64,000 nt of DNA, from the NCBI RefSeq assembly GCF_900129315.1, contig NZ_FQUS01000022.1:1-64000 (forward strand). The letters are read 5' to 3'. This document shows, piece after piece, positions 35,703 through 43,492 of the stretch. A model generated the notes under the pieces. The model was not told the origin of the DNA. It saw only the letters and a program-made list of their open reading frames with translations, and searched no databases. Each line of letters starts with the position of its first letter. Position 1 is the first letter of the stretch. Source of the stretch: Fodinibius roseus (lineage in GTDB: Bacteria; Bacteroidota; Rhodothermia; Balneolales; Balneolaceae). The position numbers and the translations under genes are program-made.

Positions 35703-36023
35703 CTAAGAAGCAGTGAAGAAATATTCATAGCGATTTTGCGTGGCATACTCCATCCCGCCGGCGATGGCGGGAATAATACTGACCTCCGTATCTTCACTGA
35801 GCTCAAGGGAGCCATTTTCGGCCGGATCCACTTCCTCGTCGCCGATATAAAGCTTGATATAGGACCGGATATTCCCCTCTTCGTCCAACAGGTTTTGCTC
35901 AACTTCAGGATATTCATCGATAAATTGTTCAATCGCTCCCGAAAGGGTGGTTTGCCGGGTCTCAAAACGCCGGTTTTGGTCAGTGTATTTTCTCAGAGGA
36001 GTCGGGATGATAATCGTTGCCAT
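35703..36023 (-). CDS. CysO/MoaD-like ubiquitin-fold sulfur carrier with C-terminal tail
   Basis: 106 aa from the ATG at 36023 (MATIIIPTPLRKYT). Beta-grasp carrier domain ending in IIPAIAGG at residues ~83-90. Unlike mature MoaD/ThiS, 16 residues follow the GG (MEYATQNRYEYFFTAS), so the carrier cannot be adenylated until the tail is cut. The gene directly upstream encodes a JAMM protease suited to that cleavage. M. tuberculosis CysO works with Mec, CysM and MoeZ; tailed carriers paired with a JAMM protease are also known from Wolinella (HcyS/HcyD). Predicted sulfur donor for cysteine synthesis. Confidence 0.88.
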   Translation of the reverse strand: MATIIIPTPLRKYTDQNRRFETRQTTLSGAIEQFIDEYPEVEQNLLDEEGNIRSYIKLYIGDEEVDPAENGSLELSEDTEVSIIPAIAGGMEYATQNRYEYFFTAS

Positions 36024-36045
36024 AAAGCTTGTTTGTATTTTAGAT

Positions 36046-36486
36046 TTACGTTTCTGTGTTGTGTATGAATTCTTTGACTTCCGTGGATTCTTCCTCAAAT
36101 TCCCGGTGGTCATTTAATCGCCAGGAGCGAACATCGGCCGCAGCTCCGTCCCGAACGGAGATAATGATATACGAGAACCAGGGCATGGCCACTTTGCGGT
36201 CGTGCTCAGATGGCTCCGCCGGGTGGTCGGGATGAGAATGATATACTCCCAGCAGGTCCAGATCATGATCGATTGCATATTGTTCGGCCTTCCGGTAGTC
36301 CCGGGGATCAATTTGGAAACGTCTTCGTTGATCTCCATCCTTCGCATTATCTACCTGCCGGGCAATCTGAACCTGGCGGACCTCCCCCTCCAGGCCATAG
36401 AAAAAACCACAGCATTCGTTGGGATAGTCCGCTTCGGCATGACTTCGCATCTTTTGAAGAGCATGATTACTGATGTTCAGTTTCAT
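36046..36486 (-). CDS. JAMM/MPN+ metalloprotease (Mec-like)
   Basis: 146 aa. JAMM zinc site complete: Glu in YPNECCGFFYG, then GVYHSHPDHPAEPSEHD giving His-x-His, Ser and Asp in the family spacing. In M. tuberculosis Mec removes the new cysteine from the CysO C-terminus. Here it may also trim the 16-residue tail of the carrier encoded 22 bp downstream. It sits 20 bp after cysM in a cysM-JAMM-cysO-moeZ operon. Confidence 0.92.
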   Translation of the reverse strand: MKLNISNHALQKMRSHAEADYPNECCGFFYGLEGEVRQVQIARQVDNAKDGDQRRRFQIDPRDYRKAEQYAIDHDLDLLGVYHSHPDHPAEPSEHDRKVAMPWFSYIIISVRDGAAADVRSWRLNDHREFEEESTEVKEFIHNTET

Positions 36487-36506
36487 ATGTAAATAAATAT
36501 AAACGC

Positions 36507-37451
36507 TTAAAATAGTTGGTTGCTAATTTCTCCGTATTTACTGAGGTCATCCGGGAAAATCGTTACGATGACGCCCTCGTCCAATTCCTCCGCCAGCTCA
36601 AGCGCCCCGGCCAGGTTGGCAGCTGAAGAGGGACTGATAAGCAGCCCTTCTTTTTGAGCGGTCAGCCTGACCAGCTGATGGGCTTGTTCCGTACTGACCC
36701 TTCGCACTTCATCGGCCACCGATGCGTCATAAATAGCCGGGGTATGGGCGGTTTCAAGGTGTTTCCATCCTTCAAGACCATGCATCGCCAGGTCGGGTTG
36801 CAGGGCGATAAGTCGAATATTCTTTTTGTATTCTTTTAAAAACCGTCCGGTGCCCGTGAACGTTCCGGTAGTGCCCAGACCGGCAATATAGTGGGTAATC
36901 CCGTAATCGGTCTGGTCCAGAATCTCCGGTCCCGTCGTGTCGTAGTGGGCTTTCCAGTTGCTGGGATTGCTGTACTGGTCGGCATAGTAATACTTGTCAG
37001 GCTGTCTTTCGTACATTGAACGCGCGACTTCCTGGGCTTCGTCTGTGCCTCCGCTTCGGGATGTAAGTACAAGGTTTACATCCAGTGCTCTCAGAATCTG
37101 TTTTCGCTCTTCAGAAGCATTTTCAGGCAGGCACAGTGTTACCGGGATACCCATGGCGGCCCCGAGATGTGCGTAGGCAATGCCGGTATTGCCACTGCTG
37201 GCATCCAGCAGCTGTTTGCCTTTGTAGAGCTTCCCGCTGCTAACGGCATCCCGGATGATGCGGTAAGCGGGACGCGTTTTGACGCTTCCTCCGAATTGCT
37301 GCCACTCCAGCTTGGCAAATATGCTAACCTGTTCGCTGGTATGAAGGTTCTGAATCGGGAATAGCGGCGTATGACCGATATAATTATCCAGCCGTGCGAT
37401 GTTCTGTTCCAACGTTACGTTCTGATTTTCAATAAGGTCAGGTGTTTGCAT
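36507..37451 (-). CDS. cysM: Cysteine synthase, CysM (B) type
   Basis: 314 aa PLP enzyme. The PLP lysine lies in QQFGGSVKTRPAYRII, the phosphate/carboxylate-binding loop is ASSGNTGIAYAHLGAAMGIP, GLGTTGTFTG is the second glycine loop, and LLISPSSAAN is near the C-terminus. Grouping with a tailed sulfur carrier, a JAMM protease and MoeZ points to the protein-thiocarboxylate route, in which CysM uses an activated serine (O-phosphoserine in Mtb) and CysO-COSH rather than free sulfide. First gene of the operon; a poly-Cys ORF lies upstream. Confidence 0.93.
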   Translation of the reverse strand: MQTPDLIENQNVTLEQNIARLDNYIGHTPLFPIQNLHTSEQVSIFAKLEWQQFGGSVKTRPAYRIIRDAVSSGKLYKGKQLLDASSGNTGIAYAHLGAAMGIPVTLCLPENASEERKQILRALDVNLVLTSRSGGTDEAQEVARSMYERQPDKYYYADQYSNPSNWKAHYDTTGPEILDQTDYGITHYIAGLGTTGTFTGTGRFLKEYKKNIRLIALQPDLAMHGLEGWKHLETAHTPAIYDASVADEVRRVSTEQAHQLVRLTAQKEGLLISPSSAANLAGALELAEELDEGVIVTIFPDDLSKYGEISNQLF

Positions 37452-37525
37452 GATTTTCTGAATAATGAATTTTCGGGGGAATAAATGGGCGTGAGCAGAT
37501 GAATTGGGCTGGGACCCGGATTTAC

Positions 37526-37564
37526 TACCGGATGAGAAGAGAATGTGAGCGTTTAGATCCGGTA
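37526..37564 (-). promoter_or_regulatory. Inverted repeat between poly-Cys ORF and cysM
   Basis: On the minus strand TACCGGAT (37564-37557), two bases after the poly-Cys stop codon, is perfectly complementary to ATCCGGTA (37533-37526). A second ATCCGG (37521-37516) could compete for the same partner. This looks like alternative RNA pairing for attenuation, but there is no T run and no ribosome-binding site in it, so the mechanism is unclear. Confidence 0.4.
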
Positions 37565-37565
37565 A

Positions 37566-37649
37566 CTATCTACAACAACAGCAACAACACGCACAACAGT
37601 GGTGTTTGAGGGAAGAATGAACTGATATGTTTTGTTGTGTTGCTGTCAA
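37566..37649 (-). CDS. Candidate poly-cysteine leader peptide of the cysM operon
   Basis: 27 residues if started at TTG 37649; no ATG or GTG is available in the frame, which is closed by TGA at 37679-37677. The C-terminal end is KHHCCACCCCCCR: eight Cys in nine codons, six of them consecutive TGT/TGC. Placed 115 bp upstream of cysM on the same strand, with an inverted repeat directly after the stop. Ribosome stalling at the Cys codons when Cys-tRNA is scarce would be the expected sensing mechanism. A chance TGT-rich microsatellite is the main alternative. Confidence 0.55.
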   Translation of the reverse strand: MTATQQNISVHSSLKHHCCACCCCCCR

Positions 37650-37833
37650 ATCTCGAATAATTATGTTAGACGTTTTTCAGCAAACATCTATGAATGTGTT
37701 CAAAGATAGGAAAAAATTTTATAAATCCAATAGGTTTGCGCAGCTTTTAATTGCCTGTACAAATAGTGCATCATAAGTGAGTCAGGCCATAGGATTCTAT
37801 GTTAAAGAACAATATAAAATATCTATTTTAATT

Positions 37834-37890
37834 ATGTGTTGCGGCACAAAGAGCGGCATTCATCCGGCTCGTGTAGGCAGCCGGTTGTGA
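37834..37890 (+). CDS. 18-residue ORF beginning Met-Cys-Cys
   Basis: ATG TGT TGC... to TGA at 37888-37890, encoding MCCGTKSGIHPARVGSRL. The ORF overlaps the 5' arm, the loop and most of the 3' arm of the terminator hairpin at 37855-37906, so its translation would affect folding. Two Cys codons right after the start, in the region between two cysteine operons, are suggestive. But stalling there would favour termination, opposite to the 38131 leader. I cannot assign a role with confidence. Confidence 0.35.
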   Translation: MCCGTKSGIHPARVGSRL

Positions 37891-37906
37891 GTGCCATGCT
37901 TTTTTG
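37855..37906 (+). terminator. Intrinsic-terminator-like hairpin in the cys intergenic region
   Basis: Nested stem GGCA..TCA..CCGGCT (37855-37869) / AGCCGG..TGA..TGCC (37879-37895) followed by ATGC and six T. No annotated gene lies upstream on this strand, so it ends a short transcript or acts as an attenuator. GGCAC at 37843-37847 could compete for GTGCC of the 3' arm. Confidence 0.6.
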
Positions 37907-38050
37907 GTGCAGCAAAAACAGTGAGGTTTTATCCAATTTTGATCCTCATGCAGCTGACTCTGCGATCGGGTTTGGGATGCTTAAAGGGGGATCAAACAGA
38001 GATAAAAAAGGGGTTACTAAAATAAGGATATATTTTTTTTGAAATTCGAG

Positions 38051-38079
38051 TTGACTTATACTTCATAAGTTTCTATCCT
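38051..38079 (+). promoter_or_regulatory. Promoter of the sulfite-reductase (cys) operon
   Basis: TTGACT (38051-38056), 17-bp spacer, TATCCT (38074-38079); predicted start near 38086, giving a ~310-nt leader that contains the Cys leader peptide and its terminator. Confidence 0.6.
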
Positions 38080-38130
38080 AAAAGCGCTGATGACAACACG
38101 TCATTGTCAAACAACCAATTAATTATTTTG

Positions 38131-38250
38131 ATGAATAACGAAACTCAGAACCACAACTTTTCAGCGATCTCCACTGCCATGCGTATGGATATGTGTATGT
38201 GTTGTTGTATGAATCCTTTGAAAGGTAGTGGAGCTGATATGTCAAAATAA
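38131..38250 (+). CDS. Cysteine-rich leader peptide of the cys operon attenuator
   Basis: 39 codons, ATG at 38131, TAA at 38248. Residues 17-27 read MRMDMCMCCCM: four Cys codons (38194-38196 and 38200-38208), all TGT, interspersed with Met. The ORF ends 18 bp before a perfect terminator. Codons 31-34 carry AGGTAGTGG (38223-38231), which is complementary to the 5' arm of that terminator. This is the layout of an amino-acid leader peptide: stalling at the Cys codons leaves the antiterminator segment free, while complete translation covers it. The Met codons may add methionine sensing. Confidence 0.85.
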   Translation: MNNETQNHNFSAISTAMRMDMCMCCCMNPLKGSGADMSK

Positions 38251-38308
38251 TGATCTGAGAAACTGACAAAAAAAGCCCACTACCTGTTGCAGGTAGTGGG
38301 CTTTTTTA
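38223..38308 (+). promoter_or_regulatory. Cysteine-responsive transcription attenuator (antiterminator/terminator)
   Basis: Segment 1 AGGTAGTGG (38223-38231, inside the leader ORF) pairs perfectly with segment 2 CCACTACCT (38277-38285). Segment 2 as GCCCACTACCTG (38275-38286) pairs instead with segment 3 CAGGTAGTGGGC (38290-38301), a 12-bp stem with a TTG loop followed by six T (38302-38307). The 1:2 and 2:3 helices exclude each other. A ribosome held at codons 24-26 would reach only to about 38220, leaving segment 1 free. Confidence 0.88.
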
Positions 38309-38396
38309 TTTGATAATGCCCGCCTGCCTGCATCAGCAGGGCTTTGTTAGATACAAGTAAATCACCAAACCACAAACAAAGCAAAAGTAAACCACT

Positions 38397-39239
38397 ATGT
38401 CTGACGTATTAACCAACAAAGAAGTACTCGCTACTACCGATTGGGCCGCCAATCATCTCAACGATGAGGGCATCCGGTTCGTAGAAGTGGATGTAGATAC
38501 CGAATCCTATGACTCCGGTCACATTTCCGGCGCGGTAGGATGGAACTGGAAGACCCAGCTGCAGGATCAGCTACGAAGAACCATCAGTTCAAAGGAAGAT
38601 TTCGAAAACCTCTTGCAGGAATCCGGGATCGATAACGATACCACGGTCGTACTTTATGGCGACAATAACAACTGGTTCGCTGCCTGGGCTTACTGGCTGC
38701 TGAAATATTACGGCCATGAAGATGTAAAGATTCTGGATGGCGGCCGAAAGAAATGGGAGGCAGAAGGTCGCGAATTAACCACCGACACGCCGGATTACCC
38801 TGCGACGGACTATACGATATCCGGGGTAAAGAAAGAATATCGTGCCTTCCGTCAGGATGTTGAAGAGCGCCTGAACGATAATGATTTCGGTCTGGTGGAT
38901 GTCCGCTCACCGGATGAATTTACCGGCAAGATTCTGGCGCCTCCGGGCTTGAATGAACTCTCTCAGCGGCCGGGTCATATTCCGGGAGCTTCAAATATTC
39001 CATGGTCGAAAGCAGTAAACGAAGATGGAACGTTCAAAAGCGAAGAGGAGCTGAAAGAAATCTATGAAAACGAAGGAATCACGCCCGATAAGGATATTAT
39101 TTCTTACTGCCGGATTGGCGAGCGTTCAGCGCATTCCTGGTTTGTCCTGAACGAGCTGCTCGAATACCCGAGTGTGCGTAATTATGACGGTTCGTGGACA
39201 GAATGGGGCAACCTGATTGACGCACCTATCGAACGGTAA
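38397..39239 (+). CDS. Sulfurtransferase (thiosulfate/3-mercaptopyruvate type, two rhodanese domains)
   Basis: 280 aa. N-terminal inactive rhodanese domain (residues ~10-125, with ILDGGRKKWEAEG) and C-terminal active domain (~150-275) with SYCRIGERSAHSWF, the CRxGxR-type loop favouring thiosulfate. Transfers sulfane sulfur to cyanide or thiols and could handle thiosulfate entering cysteine synthesis. First structural gene after the attenuator and co-directional with the sulfite-reductase genes (30-bp gap). Confidence 0.92.
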   Translation: MSDVLTNKEVLATTDWAANHLNDEGIRFVEVDVDTESYDSGHISGAVGWNWKTQLQDQLRRTISSKEDFENLLQESGIDNDTTVVLYGDNNNWFAAWAYWLLKYYGHEDVKILDGGRKKWEAEGRELTTDTPDYPATDYTISGVKKEYRAFRQDVEERLNDNDFGLVDVRSPDEFTGKILAPPGLNELSQRPGHIPGASNIPWSKAVNEDGTFKSEEELKEIYENEGITPDKDIISYCRIGERSAHSWFVLNELLEYPSVRNYDGSWTEWGNLIDAPIER

Positions 39240-39269
39240 AATCCAACTTAATTAAACTAAAGATCCTTT

Positions 39270-40952
39270 ATGGGTTCTCGACGAAAAAGAACAAAAAGTA
39301 AAATTGAGGTCATAAAGGAGAACAGCGATTATCTGCGTGCGCCTCTTGCTGAAGAAGTGGGAAATGATTCTTCCCACTTCGGCAAGGAGGCCATACAGGT
39401 GCTTAAATTTCATGGCACCTACCAGCAGGATGATCGTGATCTCCGGGAAGGGCGTGACCGCCACTACATTTTTATGATTCGCGGCCGGTTGCCGGGTGGC
39501 AAAATGACCCCGGATCAATACCTGGCTATCGATAAAATAGCCGACGATTATGCCGATCAAACCCTGCGGGTAACAACCCGGCAGGCCTTTCAACTGCACG
39601 GCGTAATCAAGGATGAACTCAAAAAGACGCTACAGGAGATTAATAATTCGTTAATTACCACACTTGGCGCCTGTGGTGATATCGTGCGCAATGTGATGGC
39701 CTCGCCGGCTCCGGATATCGACGGACGCCAGGCAAGGGTCCAGGCCTTCGCCGACGATCTGTCCGACATATTATTGCCTGCCAGCAAGGCCTATCACGAA
39801 GTTTGGTTGAACGGCGACAAGGTCTATTCCGGCAAGGAGGAAGTTACCGACAGCGAGCCCCTGTATGGTCACAGTTACCTGCCGCGGAAATTCAAAGTGG
39901 GCATTGCCCTGCCAAAAGACAACAGCATCGATATCTATACGCAGGATATCGGGTTGGTCGCTCTTTTCGATGATGACAATGAGATCGAAGGCTTCAATGT
40001 GATCGTCGGCGGCGGCATGGGAATGAACCATCGCAAAGAGGATACCTTTCCACGGCTGGGCGACGACCTCGGATACGTTCCCAGGGAAAAAGTGGTTGAC
40101 GTGGTGAAAAAAATTATCGAAATACAGCGTGATCACGGGGACCGCAAAAACCGCAAGCAGGCCCGAATGAAATACCTGATCCATAAATGGGGGTTGGAAA
40201 AGTTTGAAAACGAGCTGACAGAGCGCCTTGGGTATGAATTGGAGCCTTTCCGTGAGTTGCCCGACTTTGAACTGGATCTCTATCTCGGCTGGAACAGGCA
40301 GTCGGATGGCAACTGGTTCCTGGGGCTTTCCATTGAAAACGGGCGCATCAAAGATGACGGGGCCCTTCAGCTGAAGAGCGCACTCCGTAAAGTGGTAAAG
40401 GAATATGGCACGGGCGTTCGGCTTACCCCCAACCATAACGTGATCCTTACCGATATCGCTGAAGATGACAAAGAGAGCATCGAGCACATTTTTGATGATC
40501 ACGGCGTATTGCTGGACGACGAACTTTCAAACGCCATCAAATATTCGATGGCTTGCCCGGCCCTGCCTACCTGCGGACTGGCTATCACCGAATCCGAACG
40601 GGCGCTGCCGGATATCATCAGAGACCTGGATGAAGTGCTCCACGACCTCGGCCTCGAGGACGAGAAACTGTCCGTCCGAATGACCGGCTGTCCGAACGGT
40701 TGCTCCCGTCCCTACGTAGCCGATATAGGGTTTGTAGGTCGTTCGCTCGATAAATATACCATCTTTATTGGTGGAGACCCTTCGGGGACGCGGTTGAACA
40801 GGAAATATAAAGACCTGGTGGAACGTGAAAATCTGGTTGAGGAAGTAACGCCTCTGCTGGAGCATTTTAGCAAAAACCGGATAAACGGCGAGTCCTTCGG
40901 GGACTTTTGGAACCGGGTTGATGTCGAAGAAACCGAATTAGTCTCAGCTTAA
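39270..40952 (+). CDS. cysI: Assimilatory sulfite reductase, siroheme/[4Fe-4S] hemoprotein (CysI type)
   Basis: 560 aa. Six-electron reduction of sulfite to sulfide. Duplicated nitrite/sulfite reductase ferredoxin-like halves: FHGTYQQDDRD, RVTTRQAFQLHG, LPRKFKVGIALP and NVIVGGGMGMNH. The cluster ligands are ACPALPTCGLA (C-x5-C) and TGCPNGCSRPYVADIGFVG (C-x3-C), binding the [4Fe-4S]-siroheme pair. No flavoprotein cysJ is nearby; the ferredoxin at the end of this operon is the likely electron donor. Siroheme is supplied by the two following siroheme genes. Confidence 0.93.
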   Translation: MGSRRKRTKSKIEVIKENSDYLRAPLAEEVGNDSSHFGKEAIQVLKFHGTYQQDDRDLREGRDRHYIFMIRGRLPGGKMTPDQYLAIDKIADDYADQTLRVTTRQAFQLHGVIKDELKKTLQEINNSLITTLGACGDIVRNVMASPAPDIDGRQARVQAFADDLSDILLPASKAYHEVWLNGDKVYSGKEEVTDSEPLYGHSYLPRKFKVGIALPKDNSIDIYTQDIGLVALFDDDNEIEGFNVIVGGGMGMNHRKEDTFPRLGDDLGYVPREKVVDVVKKIIEIQRDHGDRKNRKQARMKYLIHKWGLEKFENELTERLGYELEPFRELPDFELDLYLGWNRQSDGNWFLGLSIENGRIKDDGALQLKSALRKVVKEYGTGVRLTPNHNVILTDIAEDDKESIEHIFDDHGVLLDDELSNAIKYSMACPALPTCGLAITESERALPDIIRDLDEVLHDLGLEDEKLSVRMTGCPNGCSRPYVADIGFVGRSLDKYTIFIGGDPSGTRLNRKYKDLVERENLVEEVTPLLEHFSKNRINGESFGDFWNRVDVEETELVSA

Positions 40953-40970
40953 TCCTTATCGAAAACCATT

Positions 40971-41792
40971 ATGAGCACGCAAACGTACCATTCCACCGGC
41001 AAAGTTTATCTGGTGGGAGCGGGCCCGGGCGATCCCGATTTGATTACGGTGAAAGGAGCAAAGGTTCTGAAAAAGGCAGACGTCATCGTATATGACCGCC
41101 TGGCCAATCCCGAACTCCTGGCAATGACCTCAGACCGGTCGGAGCACCTGTATGTCGGTAAGCGTCCGGATAAGCCTTCCGTCTCGCAATCACAGATTAA
41201 TCGTATCCTTGTCGCCAAAGCCCGCGAGGGAAAGATTGTTGTCCGCCTGAAGGGCGGGGATCCCTTTGTCTTCGGACGAGGGGGCGAAGAGTGTGAGGCG
41301 CTGAAGGCCGCAAATATTTCATTCGAAGTCGTGCCCGGCATTAGCAGCGCGCTGGCGGCTCCCGCTTTTGCCGGCATCCCGGTAACCCATCGCAAGGTGG
41401 CCCGGTCGTTTACGGTCGTTACCGGTCATACGGTCAAAAATGCCGATACTTTTGCCAACTGGGAGCACCTGGTCAATGCTGACACGCTGGTCATTCTTAT
41501 GGGGGTGAAAAGTCTCCCGAAGATAGCTGAAACGCTCACGCGTCTCGGGCGTCCGGCGGATACCCCGGTCAGTGTTGTTCAGCAGGCGACCTACTCGTCT
41601 CAACAAACAGTACTGGGCACGCTGGAGACCATTGGGGAAAAGGCCGAATCGCTGTCACCACCGGCGACCATCGTGATTGGTGAGCTGGCAGCCAAAAGCA
41701 AGGAACTGGCCTGGTTTAATAGCAAGACCGGGGAAAATACCCAACAGGAAACTATTTCAAACTCCAGACCTCGAGCGCAATTTGCTGGTTAA
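40971..41792 (+). CDS. cobA: Uroporphyrinogen-III C-methyltransferase (SUMT)
   Basis: 273 aa. SAM-dependent double methylation of uroporphyrinogen III to precorrin-2, the first siroheme-specific step. VYLVGAGPGDPDLITVKGAKVLKKADVIVYDRL is the SUMT N-terminal signature; VRLKGGDPFVFGRGGEE, VVPGISSALAAPAFAGIPVTHR and ILMGVKSL are further family motifs. The tail beyond residue ~250 is non-conserved. Co-transcribed with cysI 18 bp upstream; with the dehydrogenase at 42568 it replaces a fused CysG. Confidence 0.95.
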   Translation: MSTQTYHSTGKVYLVGAGPGDPDLITVKGAKVLKKADVIVYDRLANPELLAMTSDRSEHLYVGKRPDKPSVSQSQINRILVAKAREGKIVVRLKGGDPFVFGRGGEECEALKAANISFEVVPGISSALAAPAFAGIPVTHRKVARSFTVVTGHTVKNADTFANWEHLVNADTLVILMGVKSLPKIAETLTRLGRPADTPVSVVQQATYSSQQTVLGTLETIGEKAESLSPPATIVIGELAAKSKELAWFNSKTGENTQQETISNSRPRAQFAG

Positions 41793-41804
41793 ACTATTTT
41801 AACA

Positions 41805-42584
41805 ATGCAAGAGCTTAAAGAAGAAATTATTCCCAATCAAACGTTATCCAAAGATTTTTTGGATCGCCTCAACAGGCAATTCGAAGTAGCGGGTCCCAGT
41901 CAGGTGCTGTTCTGGGGGTACCATACTTTCGGGACCGATATGGTACTGGGCACCGGTTTTGGTCCCTCCGGAATGTTTTTGATTTATCGCCTGTGGGAGC
42001 TGGGGATCAAGATTCCCATTTTCTACCTGGACACTCACTTGTTATTCGATGAAACCTACGAGTTGAAAGATCGGGTAGAAAATCGGTTTGACCTTGAGAT
42101 CACCCGTGTCACAACAGGTCTTTCGCTGGAGGAACAAGCTGAGAAATACGGGGAAAAACTCTGGGAAACGAATCCCAACCGCTGCTGCCATCTGAGGAAG
42201 GTCCTTCCGCTGCGTAATTATCTTTCCGACAAGAAGGCCTGGATTACCGGGCTGCGCAGAAGCCAGTCAGAGGACCGGAGCAATACCCAGTTTGTCGAAT
42301 GGGACCCGGATAACAAAGTGGTAAAAATCAATCCCCTGGCGAACTGGACGGGCAAGGAAGTGTGGAATTATATCCGGGGCAAGGGACTCCCCTATAATCC
42401 ACTGCATGACGAGGGGTATCCGAGTATCGGGTGTATCCCGTGTACACAGGCGGTGGACAGCGATGTAGACGATGAGCGGGCCGGCCGCTGGAAAGGGTTG
42501 GAGAAAACAGAATGCGGCATTCATCTCTCTACGCAGAAAAACGGCAATGCAGCAAAGAAAAATATGAATGGTAATGGACAGTAA
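41805..42584 (+). CDS. cysH: Adenylyl-/phosphoadenylyl-sulfate reductase
   Basis: 259 aa. Reduces APS or PAPS to sulfite. PP-loop ATPase-like fold. Two Cys pairs, NRCCHLRKVLPL and IGCIPCTQAV, mark the [4Fe-4S]-containing form, generally associated with APS as substrate. The catalytic Cys is in KTECGIHLS near the C-terminus. ITGLRRSQSEDRS is the substrate-binding segment. It feeds CysI encoded upstream. Residues after the catalytic motif (AAKKNMNGNGQ) overlap the next gene's possible start. Confidence 0.94.
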   Translation: MQELKEEIIPNQTLSKDFLDRLNRQFEVAGPSQVLFWGYHTFGTDMVLGTGFGPSGMFLIYRLWELGIKIPIFYLDTHLLFDETYELKDRVENRFDLEITRVTTGLSLEEQAEKYGEKLWETNPNRCCHLRKVLPLRNYLSDKKAWITGLRRSQSEDRSNTQFVEWDPDNKVVKINPLANWTGKEVWNYIRGKGLPYNPLHDEGYPSIGCIPCTQAVDSDVDDERAGRWKGLEKTECGIHLSTQKNGNAAKKNMNGNGQ

Positions 42585-43269
42585 TATGGATATGTTTCCA
42601 ATTTATTTACGGCGTTTGGATGAACGCCGGACCGTCTTGGTCGGGGGCGACCACGAGGCCGAGGGCAAGGCAGAACAGCTGTTAGAGCGAAATGCAAAGC
42701 TCACGGTCATCAGTCCCCATTTAACCGAAAAAATGCAGCGATGGGTGGGGGAAAACCGCTTCAAGTGGATCCCGCGCAGCTATAAACAGGGCGACCTGGA
42801 GGACGCTTTTATGGCTATCGTGGCCGAGTATGAAGGCGACGTAAACAAAAAAGTATACCAGGAAGCCAAAGAGCGGGGCATCCTCGTGAATGTGATGGAC
42901 GATATTCCCCACGCCAATTTTGCCTTCGGCTCTATCGTTAAGCGGGGACCGCTGACTATTTCCATATCAACCAGCGGTGCGGCCCCGGCCCTGTCGGTGC
43001 GGTTGCGCCAGCGCTTCGAGAAGGAGTTCGGTCCCGAGTACGGTGATTTCCTGGACTTTATGCAGAAGCTGAGGAAGCCGATGTCCCGGCATCACTCCCG
43101 GTTTGAAACGCGAAAGCGGCTCTGGTATGAGGTCATCGATTCTGATGTGCTGAGTCTTTTCCGGAAGGGGATGATAAAGGAAGCTTATCACAGGACCGCT
43201 GATATTGTGGGCGAGGAGGTGGTGACTGACGCCCTGGGAGCATCAGCCATAGAAGAAATTGAGGCGTGA
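42568..43269 (+). CDS. Precorrin-2 dehydrogenase / sirohydrochlorin ferrochelatase (siroheme synthase N-domain)
   Basis: 233 aa from the first ATG (overlapping cysH by 17 bp); ATG 42586, just after the cysH stop, is equally plausible. Opening MFPIYLRRLDERRTVLVGGDHEAEGKAEQLLE is the NAD-binding part of CysG-N/Met8/SirC proteins; NVMDDIPHANFAFGSIVKRGPLTISISTSGAAPALSVRLRQRFEKEFG is the family's central signature. Makes sirohydrochlorin, and possibly inserts iron. With the SUMT gene it supplies siroheme to sulfite reductase in the same operon. Confidence 0.93.
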   Translation: MVMDSNMDMFPIYLRRLDERRTVLVGGDHEAEGKAEQLLERNAKLTVISPHLTEKMQRWVGENRFKWIPRSYKQGDLEDAFMAIVAEYEGDVNKKVYQEAKERGILVNVMDDIPHANFAFGSIVKRGPLTISISTSGAAPALSVRLRQRFEKEFGPEYGDFLDFMQKLRKPMSRHHSRFETRKRLWYEVIDSDVLSLFRKGMIKEAYHRTADIVGEEVVTDALGASAIEEIEA

Positions 43270-43492
43270 TTCGCAATAGTACTTATTTTATTTATTTCTA
43301 CAGGAACGACAGTAGGCATTGAAGATCATTAAAGCTTGTCATTCTGAGTTTGTCGAAGAATCTTCTGAGTATAATCCTCCTATTGTTGCTAAAAGGAAAT
43401 CCTGTAACGACGACATTTCAGGATGGCCAATTGATTTGTTAATCCTTTTTAATAATAATTCTAATTGTTGACTCGACTAATAAAATTTAACG

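Noticed and set aside
37836-38042. 68-codon ORF in the cys intergenic region
   Set aside because: It overlaps the terminator hairpin and the AT-rich promoter region, and its sequence shows no domain.
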